Position numbers and translations under genes: made by a program | Shown here: positions 26,093 to 34,214 of the stretch, piece after piece | How the letters are laid out: each line of letters begins with the position of its first letter | Numbering within the stretch: position 1 is the stretch's first letter | The notes under the pieces: generated by a model | Database searches by the model: none | What the model was told of the DNA's origin: nothing | What the model saw: only the letters and a program-made list of their open reading frames with translations | Assembly: GCA_947475525.1 (NCBI GenBank) | Contig: CANJMI010000023.1 | Location: 29,552 to 93,551, forward strand | DNA from: Polyangiaceae bacterium | Lineage (GTDB): Bacteria > Myxococcota_A > Polyangia > Polyangiales > Polyangiaceae | DNA: 64,000 nt | Direction: 5' to 3'

Positions 26093-26635
26093 GTGCTAGC
26101 GGTACTTTTCGTAGATGACGAGGCGGGCGTCCGTGAGGCGGTGCGTCACTTGATGATGGAAGAGCCCGACATCGAGCTCATTCTCGCGGAGAGTGCGGAC
26201 GCGGCGTTGGCCGTCCTCGCCGACCGTGCCATCGACGTCCTCGTCAGCGACCAGCAAATGCCAGGCATGAAAGGCCTCGAGCTCATGCGCGCGGCGCGCC
26301 AAGTTGCACCCGACACCGTGCGCATCTTGCTCTCGGGGCAGGTCGACCTCTCCCAAGTGACCGCGGCGTTCAACGACGGCCTGCTCGCCCGATTCATGGT
26401 CAAGCCGTGGAAAGATGAAGAGCTCGTCGGCGCCGTCCGCCAAGGGCTGCGTCAACGGCGCGCGCTCACCGAGAGCCGTGACCTTCTGGCGCAATACGAG
26501 CGTCTCAGGCAACAGATGGATGAACTCGGTCGTGCTGTCCGCGCGACCTGCCTCTCGCTCCGAGCCGATGCCGGCGCCGAGAAAGACGGCGAGTTTCTCC
26601 GCAACCAGCTCGCTCGTGGAGGCAAGCATGATTGA
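26093..26635 (+). CDS. Stand-alone receiver-domain protein
   Basis: 180 aa from GTG 26093. Receiver signature: FVDDEAGVREA, Asp53 in DVLVSDQQMPGMKG, ILLSGQVD and MVKPWKDEEL, closely similar in style to the preceding regulator. After the receiver (about residue 120) comes a helical tail of 60 residues (RDLLAQYERLRQQMDELGRAV) without a known output domain. It overlaps the CBS gene by 8 nt. With no output domain it may compete for phosphoryl groups or control the CBS protein directly; that is inference. Confidence 0.92.
   Translation: MLAVLFVDDEAGVREAVRHLMMEEPDIELILAESADAALAVLADRAIDVLVSDQQMPGMKGLELMRAARQVAPDTVRILLSGQVDLSQVTAAFNDGLLARFMVKPWKDEELVGAVRQGLRQRRALTESRDLLAQYERLRQQMDELGRAVRATCLSLRADAGAEKDGEFLRNQLARGGKHD
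26618..26622 (+). promoter_or_regulatory. Shine-Dalgarno for the CBS-domain gene
   Basis: GGAGG inside the end of the receiver gene, 5 nt before ATG 26628. It settles the start; the frame is open far upstream. Confidence 0.75.
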
Positions 26636-27743
26636 CTCAATGGGCAGCGTGCTAATCGACATTCTCGATCGGCTCTCGAGCGGAAAGGAGATCTTTTACC
26701 GCTACGTAAAGACCGCGGGCGATCTCATGGACAAGAACTTCGAGCCAGTCCGGTTCGAAGACAAGGTCGGGGCCGTTTGGACTCGAATGGCCGACGAAGG
26801 TCTCGATGATTTTCCCGTCGTCGTCGAAGAAGAAGACAAAAAGGGCGTCGCGCGGAGCGTCGTCGTCGGCTCGGCTCGACGCAAGGACATCGCGATCGCG
26901 CTTTCGAGTTTCGCTGCGTCCGCGAGCCAGCTTCCATCGGACGACAAGCTCCTAAAGAGTCCCATCAGCCGCGTCATCACCCGCGGCGTCACGACCCTGC
27001 GGGCGGAGACCCCACTCTTCGAAGCCGTCAACCGACTGCTACGCGACGGACTCGAGACCGTGGCGATCGTCACGGCCGGAGAGGAATACCTCGGCGTCCT
27101 CAGCATCCTCGACGTCATCCGCAGCTTCCTGCGACTCGATACGCTGCGGCGCGCGCGAGAAGTCGGCACCGAGGACAAAGAACCGACCCGCCTCGTCGAC
27201 CTCATCGGCAGCGCGACCGAAGCGCAGCCGACAGACGTTCTCGTCGGAACCTTCCTCGCGCGGGTGAAGGACGTCATGAACAAGAACGTCGGCACATTGC
27301 GCAATGAAGATCGCCTCGTCGACGCGATCCGCATCATGGACCGCAAGAAGCTCGAATACGTCTTCATCCTGAACGAGCGTGACAAAGTCCGCGGCGTGCT
27401 CCTCGAGACGTCGATCCAAATGGCGCTCCCGCCCGCCGACGTTCGGGACGCGAGCGGCTCGAAAAGTGGGCTTCGCTACGACACCGAAGACAAAGCGGTG
27501 CAAGAGATCCTTGCGCTGCCGGTGGCAAACGCGATGGTCAGAGCGGCGACCGCCGTGCAGCTCGACGACACGCTCCTCAAGGCTTGCGAGCGACTCTGCC
27601 GTCCCGGCGTTCAGGTGCTTCCCGTCTTCGACGCGACGGGCGTAAAACTCGTCGGCGCGGTGAGTCGGCGGGATCTGTTACGCGTCATGATCGCGGTCGG
27701 CGAATTGGCGGCGAAACGTGGCCTCCTCGCCGACAACGCGTAG
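26628..27743 (+). CDS. Multi-CBS-domain protein
   Basis: 371 aa, soluble. At least two CBS pairs can be traced. The first is LMDKNFEPVRFEDKVGAVWT.. together with ISRVITRGVTTLRAETPLFE. The second is VMNKNVGTLRNEDRLVDAIR together with VANAMVRAATAVQLDDTLLK. Each ends in the usual G-V-L-S or G-A-V-S-R-R-D strand (YLGVLSILDVI, LVGAVSRRDLL). CBS pairs bind adenosyl nucleotides or c-di-AMP and act as energy sensors. Being the last gene of an operon with a histidine kinase and two receivers, it may be the output or an extra sensor of that pathway; this is inference. No enzyme domain is attached. Confidence 0.88.
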   Translation: MIDSMGSVLIDILDRLSSGKEIFYRYVKTAGDLMDKNFEPVRFEDKVGAVWTRMADEGLDDFPVVVEEEDKKGVARSVVVGSARRKDIAIALSSFAASASQLPSDDKLLKSPISRVITRGVTTLRAETPLFEAVNRLLRDGLETVAIVTAGEEYLGVLSILDVIRSFLRLDTLRRAREVGTEDKEPTRLVDLIGSATEAQPTDVLVGTFLARVKDVMNKNVGTLRNEDRLVDAIRIMDRKKLEYVFILNERDKVRGVLLETSIQMALPPADVRDASGSKSGLRYDTEDKAVQEILALPVANAMVRAATAVQLDDTLLKACERLCRPGVQVLPVFDATGVKLVGAVSRRDLLRVMIAVGELAAKRGLLADNA

Positions 27744-27803
27744 CCCGCGAGCCTTCGAACACGGGGCGGGCGCGCGCCCCCGCGAGCTGATACCATTCGA
27801 CGG

Positions 27804-29603
27804 ATGAATCGTTGGCTTCGCCTTGCCTCGGTCGCACTCGTTGGAATCATCGTCGCGGCAAGCTGTTCGGCATCCAAGACGAACACCTTCTCGAAGACGG
27901 GAGCATCGAGCGCGGCTGTCGGCGGCGCCGGCGGAGTGGGCGGCGATTCGAGCCTGACCGGCTTGAACATCGGAGGCTCGAGCGGAACCGGCGCGCCATG
28001 CGAACAGCCTTGCTCGAGCGATTACCACTCGGTCATCGACTGCGACGGCAACCTCGTCGAGCAGTGCTCCGGCACCAATGGCTGCGACCCGAAAGAGGGC
28101 ACCTGCGCCGACGCCTGCCAAGTGGCCGTCAAAAATAAGCTCTCGGTCGGCTGCGACTACTACGCCACCTACATGGACGCGTACGGCGGCAATTGCTTTG
28201 CCGCGTTCGTCGCCAACACGTGGAACACCCCGGCTCACATCAAAGTCGAGTTCAACGGGCAGCAGATGAATCTCGCGCAATTTGCCTACACGGCGAGCGG
28301 CTCCGGCCCAAATCTCACCTACAAACCCTTCGATCCTGTGGCAGGCCTCGCGTCCGGTGAGGTGGTCATCCTGTTCCTCGCAGGCGAACTTGGGGTGCCC
28401 GGGCCAGGCTCCGCGTTTTGCCCGGTTTCGCCGGCGGTCCCGACCCTCACCGCGCGGCTCAGCGGCACCGCGATTGGAAAGTCGTTCCACATCACCGCGG
28501 ACGTCCCGGTCGTCACCTACCAGATCAATCCTTACGGGGGCGGAAGCGCCGCGGTCACCGGGGCGTCGCTGCTACTCCCAACGAGCGTGTGGGGGACAAA
28601 CTACATCGCCGTCAACGCCTATGAAGCGAACGACGTCGCGAACCCATCGATGAACATCGTGGCGGCGGAGGACAACACCAAAGTGACGCTCTTGCCGATC
28701 AATCCGGTGCAAGGCGGCAATGGCGTCCCAGCGGGCCCAGCGAACTTGCCGCTCGTGTTCACCCTCAACAAGGGGCAACAAGCGCAGATTTCACAGAGCC
28801 TGTTTCTCACCGGCAGTGTCCTTCAATCCGACAAGCCGGTGGGCTTCATGGCCGGGCACGTCTGTTCGTTCATCCCGAAAGGCGTCGCCTACTGCGACCA
28901 CGACGAGCAGATGATCCCACCGGTTCCGGCCCTCGGTAGCGAGTACGCGGGCGTGATGTACCGCCCTCGGAAGGGCGAACAGGCCATTTGGCGCATCATT
29001 GGGGCAGTCGATGAAACCTCGCTCAGCTGGTCGCAAGCTGTCGGCGGTCCCACGACACTCTATCGCGGGCAGGTCGTCGAGTTCATCACGGGGACGCCGT
29101 TCGTCGTAGCGAGCCAAGACAAGGAGCACCCGTTCATCCTCTTCGAGCACATGAGCGGCTCGCAGTGGATGAGCGGCACACTCGACGGCTACGGCGATGC
29201 CGATGCCGTGCTCAGCGTGCCCACCCAACAATACCTGCGCGAGTACGTCTTTTTCGCCGATCCGAGCTACCCCGAAACGAACCTCGTCATCGTCCGCGTT
29301 CCCGACAAAAACGGGAAGTTTGCGGACGTCGAGCTCGACTGCGCAGGAAAGCTCACGAACTGGCAGAAGGTCGGCGACTACGAGTGGACGCGGACCGATC
29401 TCATCACCGGCGACTTCAAGCCCGTCGGCAACTGCACCACAGGTCGCCGCCAGATGAAGAGCGCAAACCCGTTCGGCCTCTGGGTTTGGGGCTGGGGCAC
29501 ACCGGAGACCAGCTTTTTCACGGAGAACGTGTCGTACGGCTACCCCGGCGGAATGAATGTGACGCCGATAAACAACGTCGTCATCGTCCCCGATCCGAAG
29601 TAG
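27804..29603 (+). CDS. Lipoprotein, IgGFc-binding-protein-like
   Basis: Signal with lipobox IVAASC and a Gly/Ser-rich linker. Residues about 65-105 hold a Cys-rich patch (CEQPCSSDYHSVIDCDG, CDPKEGTCADACQ). The rest resembles the IgGFc-binding domain found in mucus and myxobacterial surface proteins: FHITADVPVVTYQINPYGG, SLLLPTSVWGTNYIAVNA, NIVAAEDNTKVTLLP, SVLQSDKPVGFMAGHVCSFIP, and a C-terminal QQYLREYVFFADPSYPETNLV. It probably lies on the outer surface. The PHM-type oxygenase gene follows after 66 nt on the same strand. Recognition rests on pattern memory of the family, without a search. Confidence 0.8.
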   Translation: MNRWLRLASVALVGIIVAASCSASKTNTFSKTGASSAAVGGAGGVGGDSSLTGLNIGGSSGTGAPCEQPCSSDYHSVIDCDGNLVEQCSGTNGCDPKEGTCADACQVAVKNKLSVGCDYYATYMDAYGGNCFAAFVANTWNTPAHIKVEFNGQQMNLAQFAYTASGSGPNLTYKPFDPVAGLASGEVVILFLAGELGVPGPGSAFCPVSPAVPTLTARLSGTAIGKSFHITADVPVVTYQINPYGGGSAAVTGASLLLPTSVWGTNYIAVNAYEANDVANPSMNIVAAEDNTKVTLLPINPVQGGNGVPAGPANLPLVFTLNKGQQAQISQSLFLTGSVLQSDKPVGFMAGHVCSFIPKGVAYCDHDEQMIPPVPALGSEYAGVMYRPRKGEQAIWRIIGAVDETSLSWSQAVGGPTTLYRGQVVEFITGTPFVVASQDKEHPFILFEHMSGSQWMSGTLDGYGDADAVLSVPTQQYLREYVFFADPSYPETNLVIVRVPDKNGKFADVELDCAGKLTNWQKVGDYEWTRTDLITGDFKPVGNCTTGRRQMKSANPFGLWVWGWGTPETSFFTENVSYGYPGGMNVTPINNVVIVPDPK

Positions 29604-29669
29604 CCCGAGCGGTAGCCCGAGCGCACCGACCGACTGGAAACGAGGCGGCCATATGCTAGCGTCCGAGGC

Positions 29670-31343
29670 ATGGCGTTCTCGCACCTCCGTGTCGTTTTTC
29701 GGTCCGCGCTCGCATGGCTCGGGGCGGGCGCTCTCGTCGTAGCCGCGTGCGAGACGAGCGAGCCGGATGACGTGCGGATCCCCGAAGGCGCGGTGCAGTA
29801 CCACGCTCACGTTCGACCGATCTTCGAAGCGCGCTGCGTGGGGTGTCATCAAGCGGGGGGCATCGCTCCATTCTCGATGCAGTATGACCCCGCGCAATGG
29901 GCTGCGGGCGCGCCCTCGTGGGTGCAAAGTGCCCTCGACTCCATCGACCACGGCACGATGCCGCCATGGTTGCCCGCCGACGGCTGCCGCGATCTCGCAT
30001 ACGAGCGAAGACTCACCGCGGATGAACACGCCCTCCTCGCCGAGTGGGCGAAACAAGGTTTCGTGCAAGGTTCCTCGGTCACCTACCCCGGGCCGCGCGC
30101 CGTCGACGCCCCGCCAGACCTCGGCCCAGCGACCATCGAAGTCCAACCGGCGAGCGGCTACGCGCCGCGCGAGGACCGCACCGACGATTACCGCTGTTTC
30201 GTGCTACCCCACGACTTCGCCGAAGACACGTACCTCACGGCGTCCGCCGTCGTGCCCGGCAACACGGCCATCGTGCATCATGCGCTCCTCTTCTTGATCG
30301 AGCCCGCCACCCTGCCCGCCATCGCGAAGCTCGAAGCGAAGGACCCGGAGCCCGGCTACGCCTGTTACGGCGGCCCCGGCGGCGGCGCGTTGACCACGCT
30401 CGGCGCGTGGGTTCCAGGCTCGGTCACAATTCCAAGGGATCCTGGCTCCGCACTCGTCATCCCGAAGGGCTCGAAGGTCGTCCTTCAAATGCACTACAAC
30501 ACGCTCTCCATCGTCGGCACCAAGCCCCCCGAAGAGCGCTCCACCGTTCAGCTCTGGACCTCGACGACGAAGCCAGCCTACCGCGTCGAGCTGCTGCCGC
30601 TCGCCCACCTCGACCTCGCGATCAAGCCGGGCGACGCAAAGAGTCTCCAAGAGCGCGTCTTCCACATGCCCGTCGACGGCACACTCGTGATGCTCGCGCC
30701 GCACATGCACGTGCTCGGTCAGCACATCCGAGGGACGCTCGAAGGCAGCGGCTCGGGCATGGCACCGAGCGACCAGAACGCGTGTTTGATCGACATCCCT
30801 CAGTGGGATTTCCACTGGCAACAAATGTACGCCTTGCCCACCACGACCGAAGTGGCCGTCAAAAAAGGTGACCGGCTGAAGCTCAGCTGCACCTACGACA
30901 ACTCGGCCGAAAATCAGCCGTTTATCGACGGGAAAAAGAAGCTCTCCGAGGAGGTTTGGTGGGGCGAAGGCACCCTCGACGAGATGTGCCTGATGTTCGT
31001 CGGCGTGAAGGTCCCATTCGCAACGCCCGACTTTCGTTGCGGGGCCTTCGCGAGCTGCTTCGAGACCTGCAAGCCGGGCGACGCGACCTGCTTTTTTGAC
31101 TGCGCAACCGTCGGCGGGGGGCAATGCCCCAATTGCATGGTCCGCGCCGTCGCCCAGTGCTCGCTCGCCTCGTGCGGAACCGAGGCGGCTGCGCTGCAGA
31201 AATGCACCGCCGCATGCGCGGCGAACGGCCCGGGTTGTTTGACCCGCACCTGCAGCACCGAGTTCGCGACCTTCTACGGCTGCGCCGATCCCCACGTACG
31301 CAACGGCGACTGCAAGACGGCGCTCGCCAGCTGCGGCGAATAG
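29670..31343 (+). CDS. Cytochrome c / copper type II monooxygenase (PHM/DBM-like) lipoprotein
   Basis: Lipobox VVAAC. A c-type haem site RCVGCH (Cys56, Cys59, His60) lies in a small domain with a possible axial Met97 (GTMPPW). Residues about 170-450 match the two copper sites of peptidylglycine alpha-hydroxylating and dopamine beta-monooxygenases: His203-His204 in IVHHALL and His275 in LQMHYN for the electron-transfer copper, His345/His347 in APHMHVLGQ and Met439 in GTLDEMCLMF for the catalytic copper. The last 110 residues are a Cys-rich tail with about 14 Cys. Fusion of the haem domain suggests internal electron delivery in place of ascorbate; that is inference. Substrate unknown. Confidence 0.9.
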   Translation: MAFSHLRVVFRSALAWLGAGALVVAACETSEPDDVRIPEGAVQYHAHVRPIFEARCVGCHQAGGIAPFSMQYDPAQWAAGAPSWVQSALDSIDHGTMPPWLPADGCRDLAYERRLTADEHALLAEWAKQGFVQGSSVTYPGPRAVDAPPDLGPATIEVQPASGYAPREDRTDDYRCFVLPHDFAEDTYLTASAVVPGNTAIVHHALLFLIEPATLPAIAKLEAKDPEPGYACYGGPGGGALTTLGAWVPGSVTIPRDPGSALVIPKGSKVVLQMHYNTLSIVGTKPPEERSTVQLWTSTTKPAYRVELLPLAHLDLAIKPGDAKSLQERVFHMPVDGTLVMLAPHMHVLGQHIRGTLEGSGSGMAPSDQNACLIDIPQWDFHWQQMYALPTTTEVAVKKGDRLKLSCTYDNSAENQPFIDGKKKLSEEVWWGEGTLDEMCLMFVGVKVPFATPDFRCGAFASCFETCKPGDATCFFDCATVGGGQCPNCMVRAVAQCSLASCGTEAAALQKCTAACAANGPGCLTRTCSTEFATFYGCADPHVRNGDCKTALASCGE

Positions 31344-31379
31344 CTCAAGGACCGCGCCGACCGGCCGTTCTCCCGAGCG

Positions 31380-31706
31380 ATGGTCGGGGCGACGTTCGAC
31401 GAGATTCTCCAGCACGCGCTTCGCGATGAAGCCGAGCGCGTCCGTTGCGCCGAGGCCGCCGAATACGAGCGATTTCAAACGAGGTTTGCGACGTCCGCCT
31501 ACTCGCCGAGGCCGTCCGCTCCGGCCCTGCCCCCATGTTTTCGCACGCTCGGCCTCGATGCGGGCGCCAGCACCGACGATGTGCGCAAGGCCTTCCGACG
31601 CCTGGCGTTCGCGGCGCACCCCGACCGCGGGGGCCCACCCGATACGTTCCTCAACCTCGAGACGGCCTACCGAGCCGCGCTGCGCGTCGTCGCGCACGCC
31701 GCGTGA
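31380..31706 (+). CDS. Small J-domain (DnaJ-like) protein
   Basis: 108 aa. The C-terminal 60 residues form a J domain: FRTLGLDAGASTDDVRKAFRR then LAFAAHPDRGGPP with the HPD tripeptide that stimulates DnaK ATPase, and a last helix NLETAYRAAL. The N-terminal 45 residues are charged and helical. No glycine-rich or zinc-finger regions, so this is a type III J protein with specialised clients. It sits 36 nt after the monooxygenase and 38 nt before the dehydrogenase gene on the same strand. Confidence 0.85.
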   Translation: MVGATFDEILQHALRDEAERVRCAEAAEYERFQTRFATSAYSPRPSAPALPPCFRTLGLDAGASTDDVRKAFRRLAFAAHPDRGGPPDTFLNLETAYRAALRVVAHAA

Positions 31707-31744
31707 CTTGACGGGCGGTACCCCCCGAGCGAGAAATACCCGCC

Positions 31745-32896
31745 ATGGGAAAGACCCACTCGGTCGTGTTGCTACCCGGTGATGGCGCGGGCGCGGAGGT
31801 CGCGACCCAGGCCCGCCGCGTGCTTGACCTCGTTGCGGAAAAAACCGGCACGACCTTCGCTGTCGAGGAGATTCCTTGCGGCGGTCGTTACTATCTCGAG
31901 CACGGACGGGATTGGCCCGCAGGCTCCGAAGACGCGTGCCGCGCGGCCGACGTCGTGCTGCTCGGCGCGGTGGGCTGGCCGTCCCCAACGGGCGGCGGCC
32001 CCGTCACCATGGCCAACGGCAAAATGGCGGGCTGGTCGGCGGTGATCGGCAACCGCGTCAATCTCGACCTCTACGCGAACATTCGCCCAGTGAAGCTCTA
32101 CCCGGGCGTCAAGACCCGCATCAGCGGCGTTCCGACCCAAGTGTGGCAGCCGAAAAATGTCGACATGGTGTTCATCCGCGAAAACACCGAGGGCCTCTAC
32201 GCGGGCATGGGCGGCGTGCTCGCTCGCGGCGGCCACGAAGTCCTCGCGACCGACACGCGCGTCATCACCCGCACGGCCTCCGAGCGCGTGATTCGACTCG
32301 CCTTCGAGCTCGCGCGGAAGCGCAGCGGTGCGCCAAAAGACGGCAAAAAGCGCGTAACCGTGATCGTGAAGAACAACGTCCTCGAAGGATGCAAACTGTT
32401 CACCCGAATCTTCGAGGAGGTCGGAGCCGAGTACCCCGACGTCGAGAAAGACGTGGCGATCGTGGACGCCCTGACCCAGTGGCTGATTACCCAGCCGGAG
32501 CACTATGACGTGCTGGTGACGACCAACATGTTCGGGGACATCGTCACCGATCTGGCCAGCGTCCTTCAGGGCGGCATGGGCATGGCGGTCGGGTGCAACG
32601 TCGGCGATGCCCACGCCATGTTCGAGCCCATCCACGGCTCGGCTCCCAAAGAAGCGGGTCAGGACAAGCTGAACCCCATGGCGATGATCCTCGCGACCGG
32701 CGAAGCGCTGCGGTGGCTCGCGCCGCGAAAAGACGCGCCCGAACTCGCGCGCGCAGCGGACGCCATCGAGGAGGCGGTAAAACGCGTCTGCGCGAAAGGA
32801 AGTCCCCTCACGTTCGACCTCGTCGGGACCGAAGCCGCCGCCCGAACGAGCGAGGTGACCTCGGCGATTTTGGCGGAGCTAAGCGAGCTGCTGTGA
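31745..32896 (+). CDS. Isocitrate/isopropylmalate-type beta-decarboxylating dehydrogenase
   Basis: NAD(P)-dependent decarboxylating dehydrogenase fold: VVLLPGDGAGAEVATQARRV at the start, NLDLYANIRPVKLYPG and FIRENTEGLYAG (substrate Arg and Tyr region), and the metal-binding block TTNMFGDIVTDLASVLQGGMGMA, then EPIHGSAPK. The segment before LDLYANIRP (NGKMAGWSAVIGNRVN) departs from textbook LeuB and Icd, so specificity (isopropylmalate, isocitrate, homoisocitrate, tartrate) cannot be fixed. 383 aa is longer than LeuB. The BMC-T gene follows on the same strand after 84 nt. No other leucine or TCA genes nearby. Confidence 0.88.
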   Translation: MGKTHSVVLLPGDGAGAEVATQARRVLDLVAEKTGTTFAVEEIPCGGRYYLEHGRDWPAGSEDACRAADVVLLGAVGWPSPTGGGPVTMANGKMAGWSAVIGNRVNLDLYANIRPVKLYPGVKTRISGVPTQVWQPKNVDMVFIRENTEGLYAGMGGVLARGGHEVLATDTRVITRTASERVIRLAFELARKRSGAPKDGKKRVTVIVKNNVLEGCKLFTRIFEEVGAEYPDVEKDVAIVDALTQWLITQPEHYDVLVTTNMFGDIVTDLASVLQGGMGMAVGCNVGDAHAMFEPIHGSAPKEAGQDKLNPMAMILATGEALRWLAPRKDAPELARAADAIEEAVKRVCAKGSPLTFDLVGTEAAARTSEVTSAILAELSELL

Positions 32897-32980
32897 GACC
32901 GAACGAGCCCGAGCCAAAAGCTCTACCGTTAGCCGCTTCGCCGTATTAGCGTGAGGCTCCCGTCTTCGAGAGGAACAGCC

Positions 32981-33613
32981 ATGGCCGAGATCGGTTTCCA
33001 GCTCCGCGCGTACGTGTTCATCGACTCCCTGCAACAGCAGCTCGCCCAGTACATGGCGAAGACGAACCGCGTGTACGACCCTCGTGAATACGATGCGGCG
33101 CTCTTCGTCGAGATCGCGCCCGCGATGGAAATCCACGCGAAGATCGACCAGGCGCTCAAGGCGACCCGGGTCCATCTAGGGGCGATGATCACGGAGCGCG
33201 TTTTCGGCATGATGCAGCTGCACCACCAGGACCAAGGTGAGGTGCAAGCCGCGGGCGAAGCCGTTCTTGCGGCGTCGGGCCTCAAGGTGACCGACCGCGC
33301 CCGGTGCAAGATCCTCCAGAACAAGATCATCCGCTCGATCGAGCAGGACCACGCGATCGCCTTCACGGGCAACGCGGCGGGCAACATGGTCCTCGCCGGC
33401 GACTCCGTCCTCATCATGGAGGCCGAGCCGGCGGCGTACCTCTCGATCGCCTGCAACGAGGCCCTCAAAGCCGCCAACGTGAAGCTCGTCGACGTGATCG
33501 TTTGGGGCGCCACGGGCCGCCTGATCATGGCGGGCACCGAAGCGCAGATCGACTACGCCGCAGCGGCCGCAACGGCAGCGCTCGAGAACCTCAATCGGGG
33601 CCTCGCCGGCTGA
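32981..33613 (+). CDS. Trimeric tandem-domain microcompartment shell protein (BMC-T)
   Basis: Predicted shell protein of a bacterial microcompartment, with two BMC domains in one chain. The first shows ALFVEIAPAMEIHAKIDQAL with ALKATRVHLG and VQAAGEAVLAA. The second shows LIMEAEPAAYLSIACNEALK, KAANVKLVDVIVWGATGR and a tail of Ala-rich helix. Spacing (about 100 residues per domain, 210 aa in total) fits BMC-T proteins such as those reported from Haliangium. Start ATG 32981 follows GAGAGGAAC; an upstream ATG at 32951 is less likely. No other shell, encapsulating or cargo enzyme gene is visible here, except possibly the preceding dehydrogenase. Confidence 0.85.
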   Translation: MAEIGFQLRAYVFIDSLQQQLAQYMAKTNRVYDPREYDAALFVEIAPAMEIHAKIDQALKATRVHLGAMITERVFGMMQLHHQDQGEVQAAGEAVLAASGLKVTDRARCKILQNKIIRSIEQDHAIAFTGNAAGNMVLAGDSVLIMEAEPAAYLSIACNEALKAANVKLVDVIVWGATGRLIMAGTEAQIDYAAAAATAALENLNRGLAG

Positions 33614-33636
33614 GTTTTCCAGCCGCGGTGCTTGCT

Positions 33637-33948
33637 GGCTCTTCGGCTGTGCTCTCTGGCTCTTCGGGCTGTGCTCTTTGGCTCTTCGGCTGACGCCTCA
33701 TCGCGATGGCGTTGAATGTTGGCTCTCCGGCTGACGCCCGCGGTGCTTTTTGGCTCTTCGGCTGACGCCTCATCGCGGGGGGCTCTTCGGCTGATGCCTG
33801 CGATGTTTGTTGGCTCTTCGGCTGACGCCTCATCGCGGGGGGCTCTTCGGCTGACGCCTCGTCGCGATCGCGATGGCGTTGATTGTTGGCTCTTCGGCTG
33901 ACGCCTCGTCGCGATCGCGATGGCGTTGATTGTTGCCTCTTCGGCTTG
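33637..33948. repeat. Imperfect tandem array built on a 13-bp core
   Basis: The core GGCTCTTCGGCTG occurs ten times (some copies with one change), each followed by ACGCCTCATCGCG or a relative and a variable spacer, giving units of about 20 to 47 bp. The last two full units, 33841-33887 and 33888-33934, are identical 47-bp copies. Unit length varies, so it is not CRISPR-like. It begins 24 bp after the BMC-T stop. Confidence 0.9.
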
Positions 33949-33964
33949 TGGGCAGGCTGAAGTG

Positions 33965-34027
33965 ATTGAATAGAGGCTTTTTAAAAGCGGCTATCCAATA
34001 TGTTCTACTTAGACGATTCTATTCAAT
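33965..34027. repeat. AT-rich segment bounded by a 9-bp inverted repeat
   Basis: ATTGAATAG at 33965-33973 and its exact complement CTATTCAAT at 34019-34027 flank 45 bp that include the small palindrome GCTTTTTAAAAGC. The base composition is unlike the rest of the window. It might be a promoter/terminator zone or a remnant of insertion. Confidence 0.5.
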
Positions 34028-34214
34028 AGAAGATACTCGGGATTGACGCGGCTGCTTGGCGTGCACCTTTTTTCGCGCAGCACGTTGGGGTGAATACGCG
34101 AATGCATGGAATCGAACGGGTGGCTGTCGCGTTCCTGCTGTAAGCAAATAGTCGAAAGCACCCCCTGGCAGGAGGTCCAATTCGGCATTATAGATGCCGG
34201 GCGAAGGCCAACTA

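Larger units (their letters stand above)
33614..34214. other. Gene-free stretch between BMC-T and PilZ genes
   Basis: The only stretch over 300 bp without a credible gene. The left half holds an array of imperfect repeats (33637-33948). The right half (about 33950-34100) is clearly poorer in GC than its surroundings and has a 9-bp inverted repeat. Frames open here on either strand follow the repeat period or lie antisense to the PilZ gene and lack ribosome sites. No tRNA or recognisable RNA fold was found by eye. Confidence 0.7.

Noticed and set aside
30204..31988. 594-codon minus-strand frame over the monooxygenase and J-domain genes
   Set aside because: Antisense to three genes with firm motif support; Arg/Gly-rich composition with no domain.
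33591..33833. 80-codon minus-strand frame with repeated MRRQPKSQ
   Set aside because: It is simply the repeat array read in one frame and overlaps the end of BMC-T; no SD.
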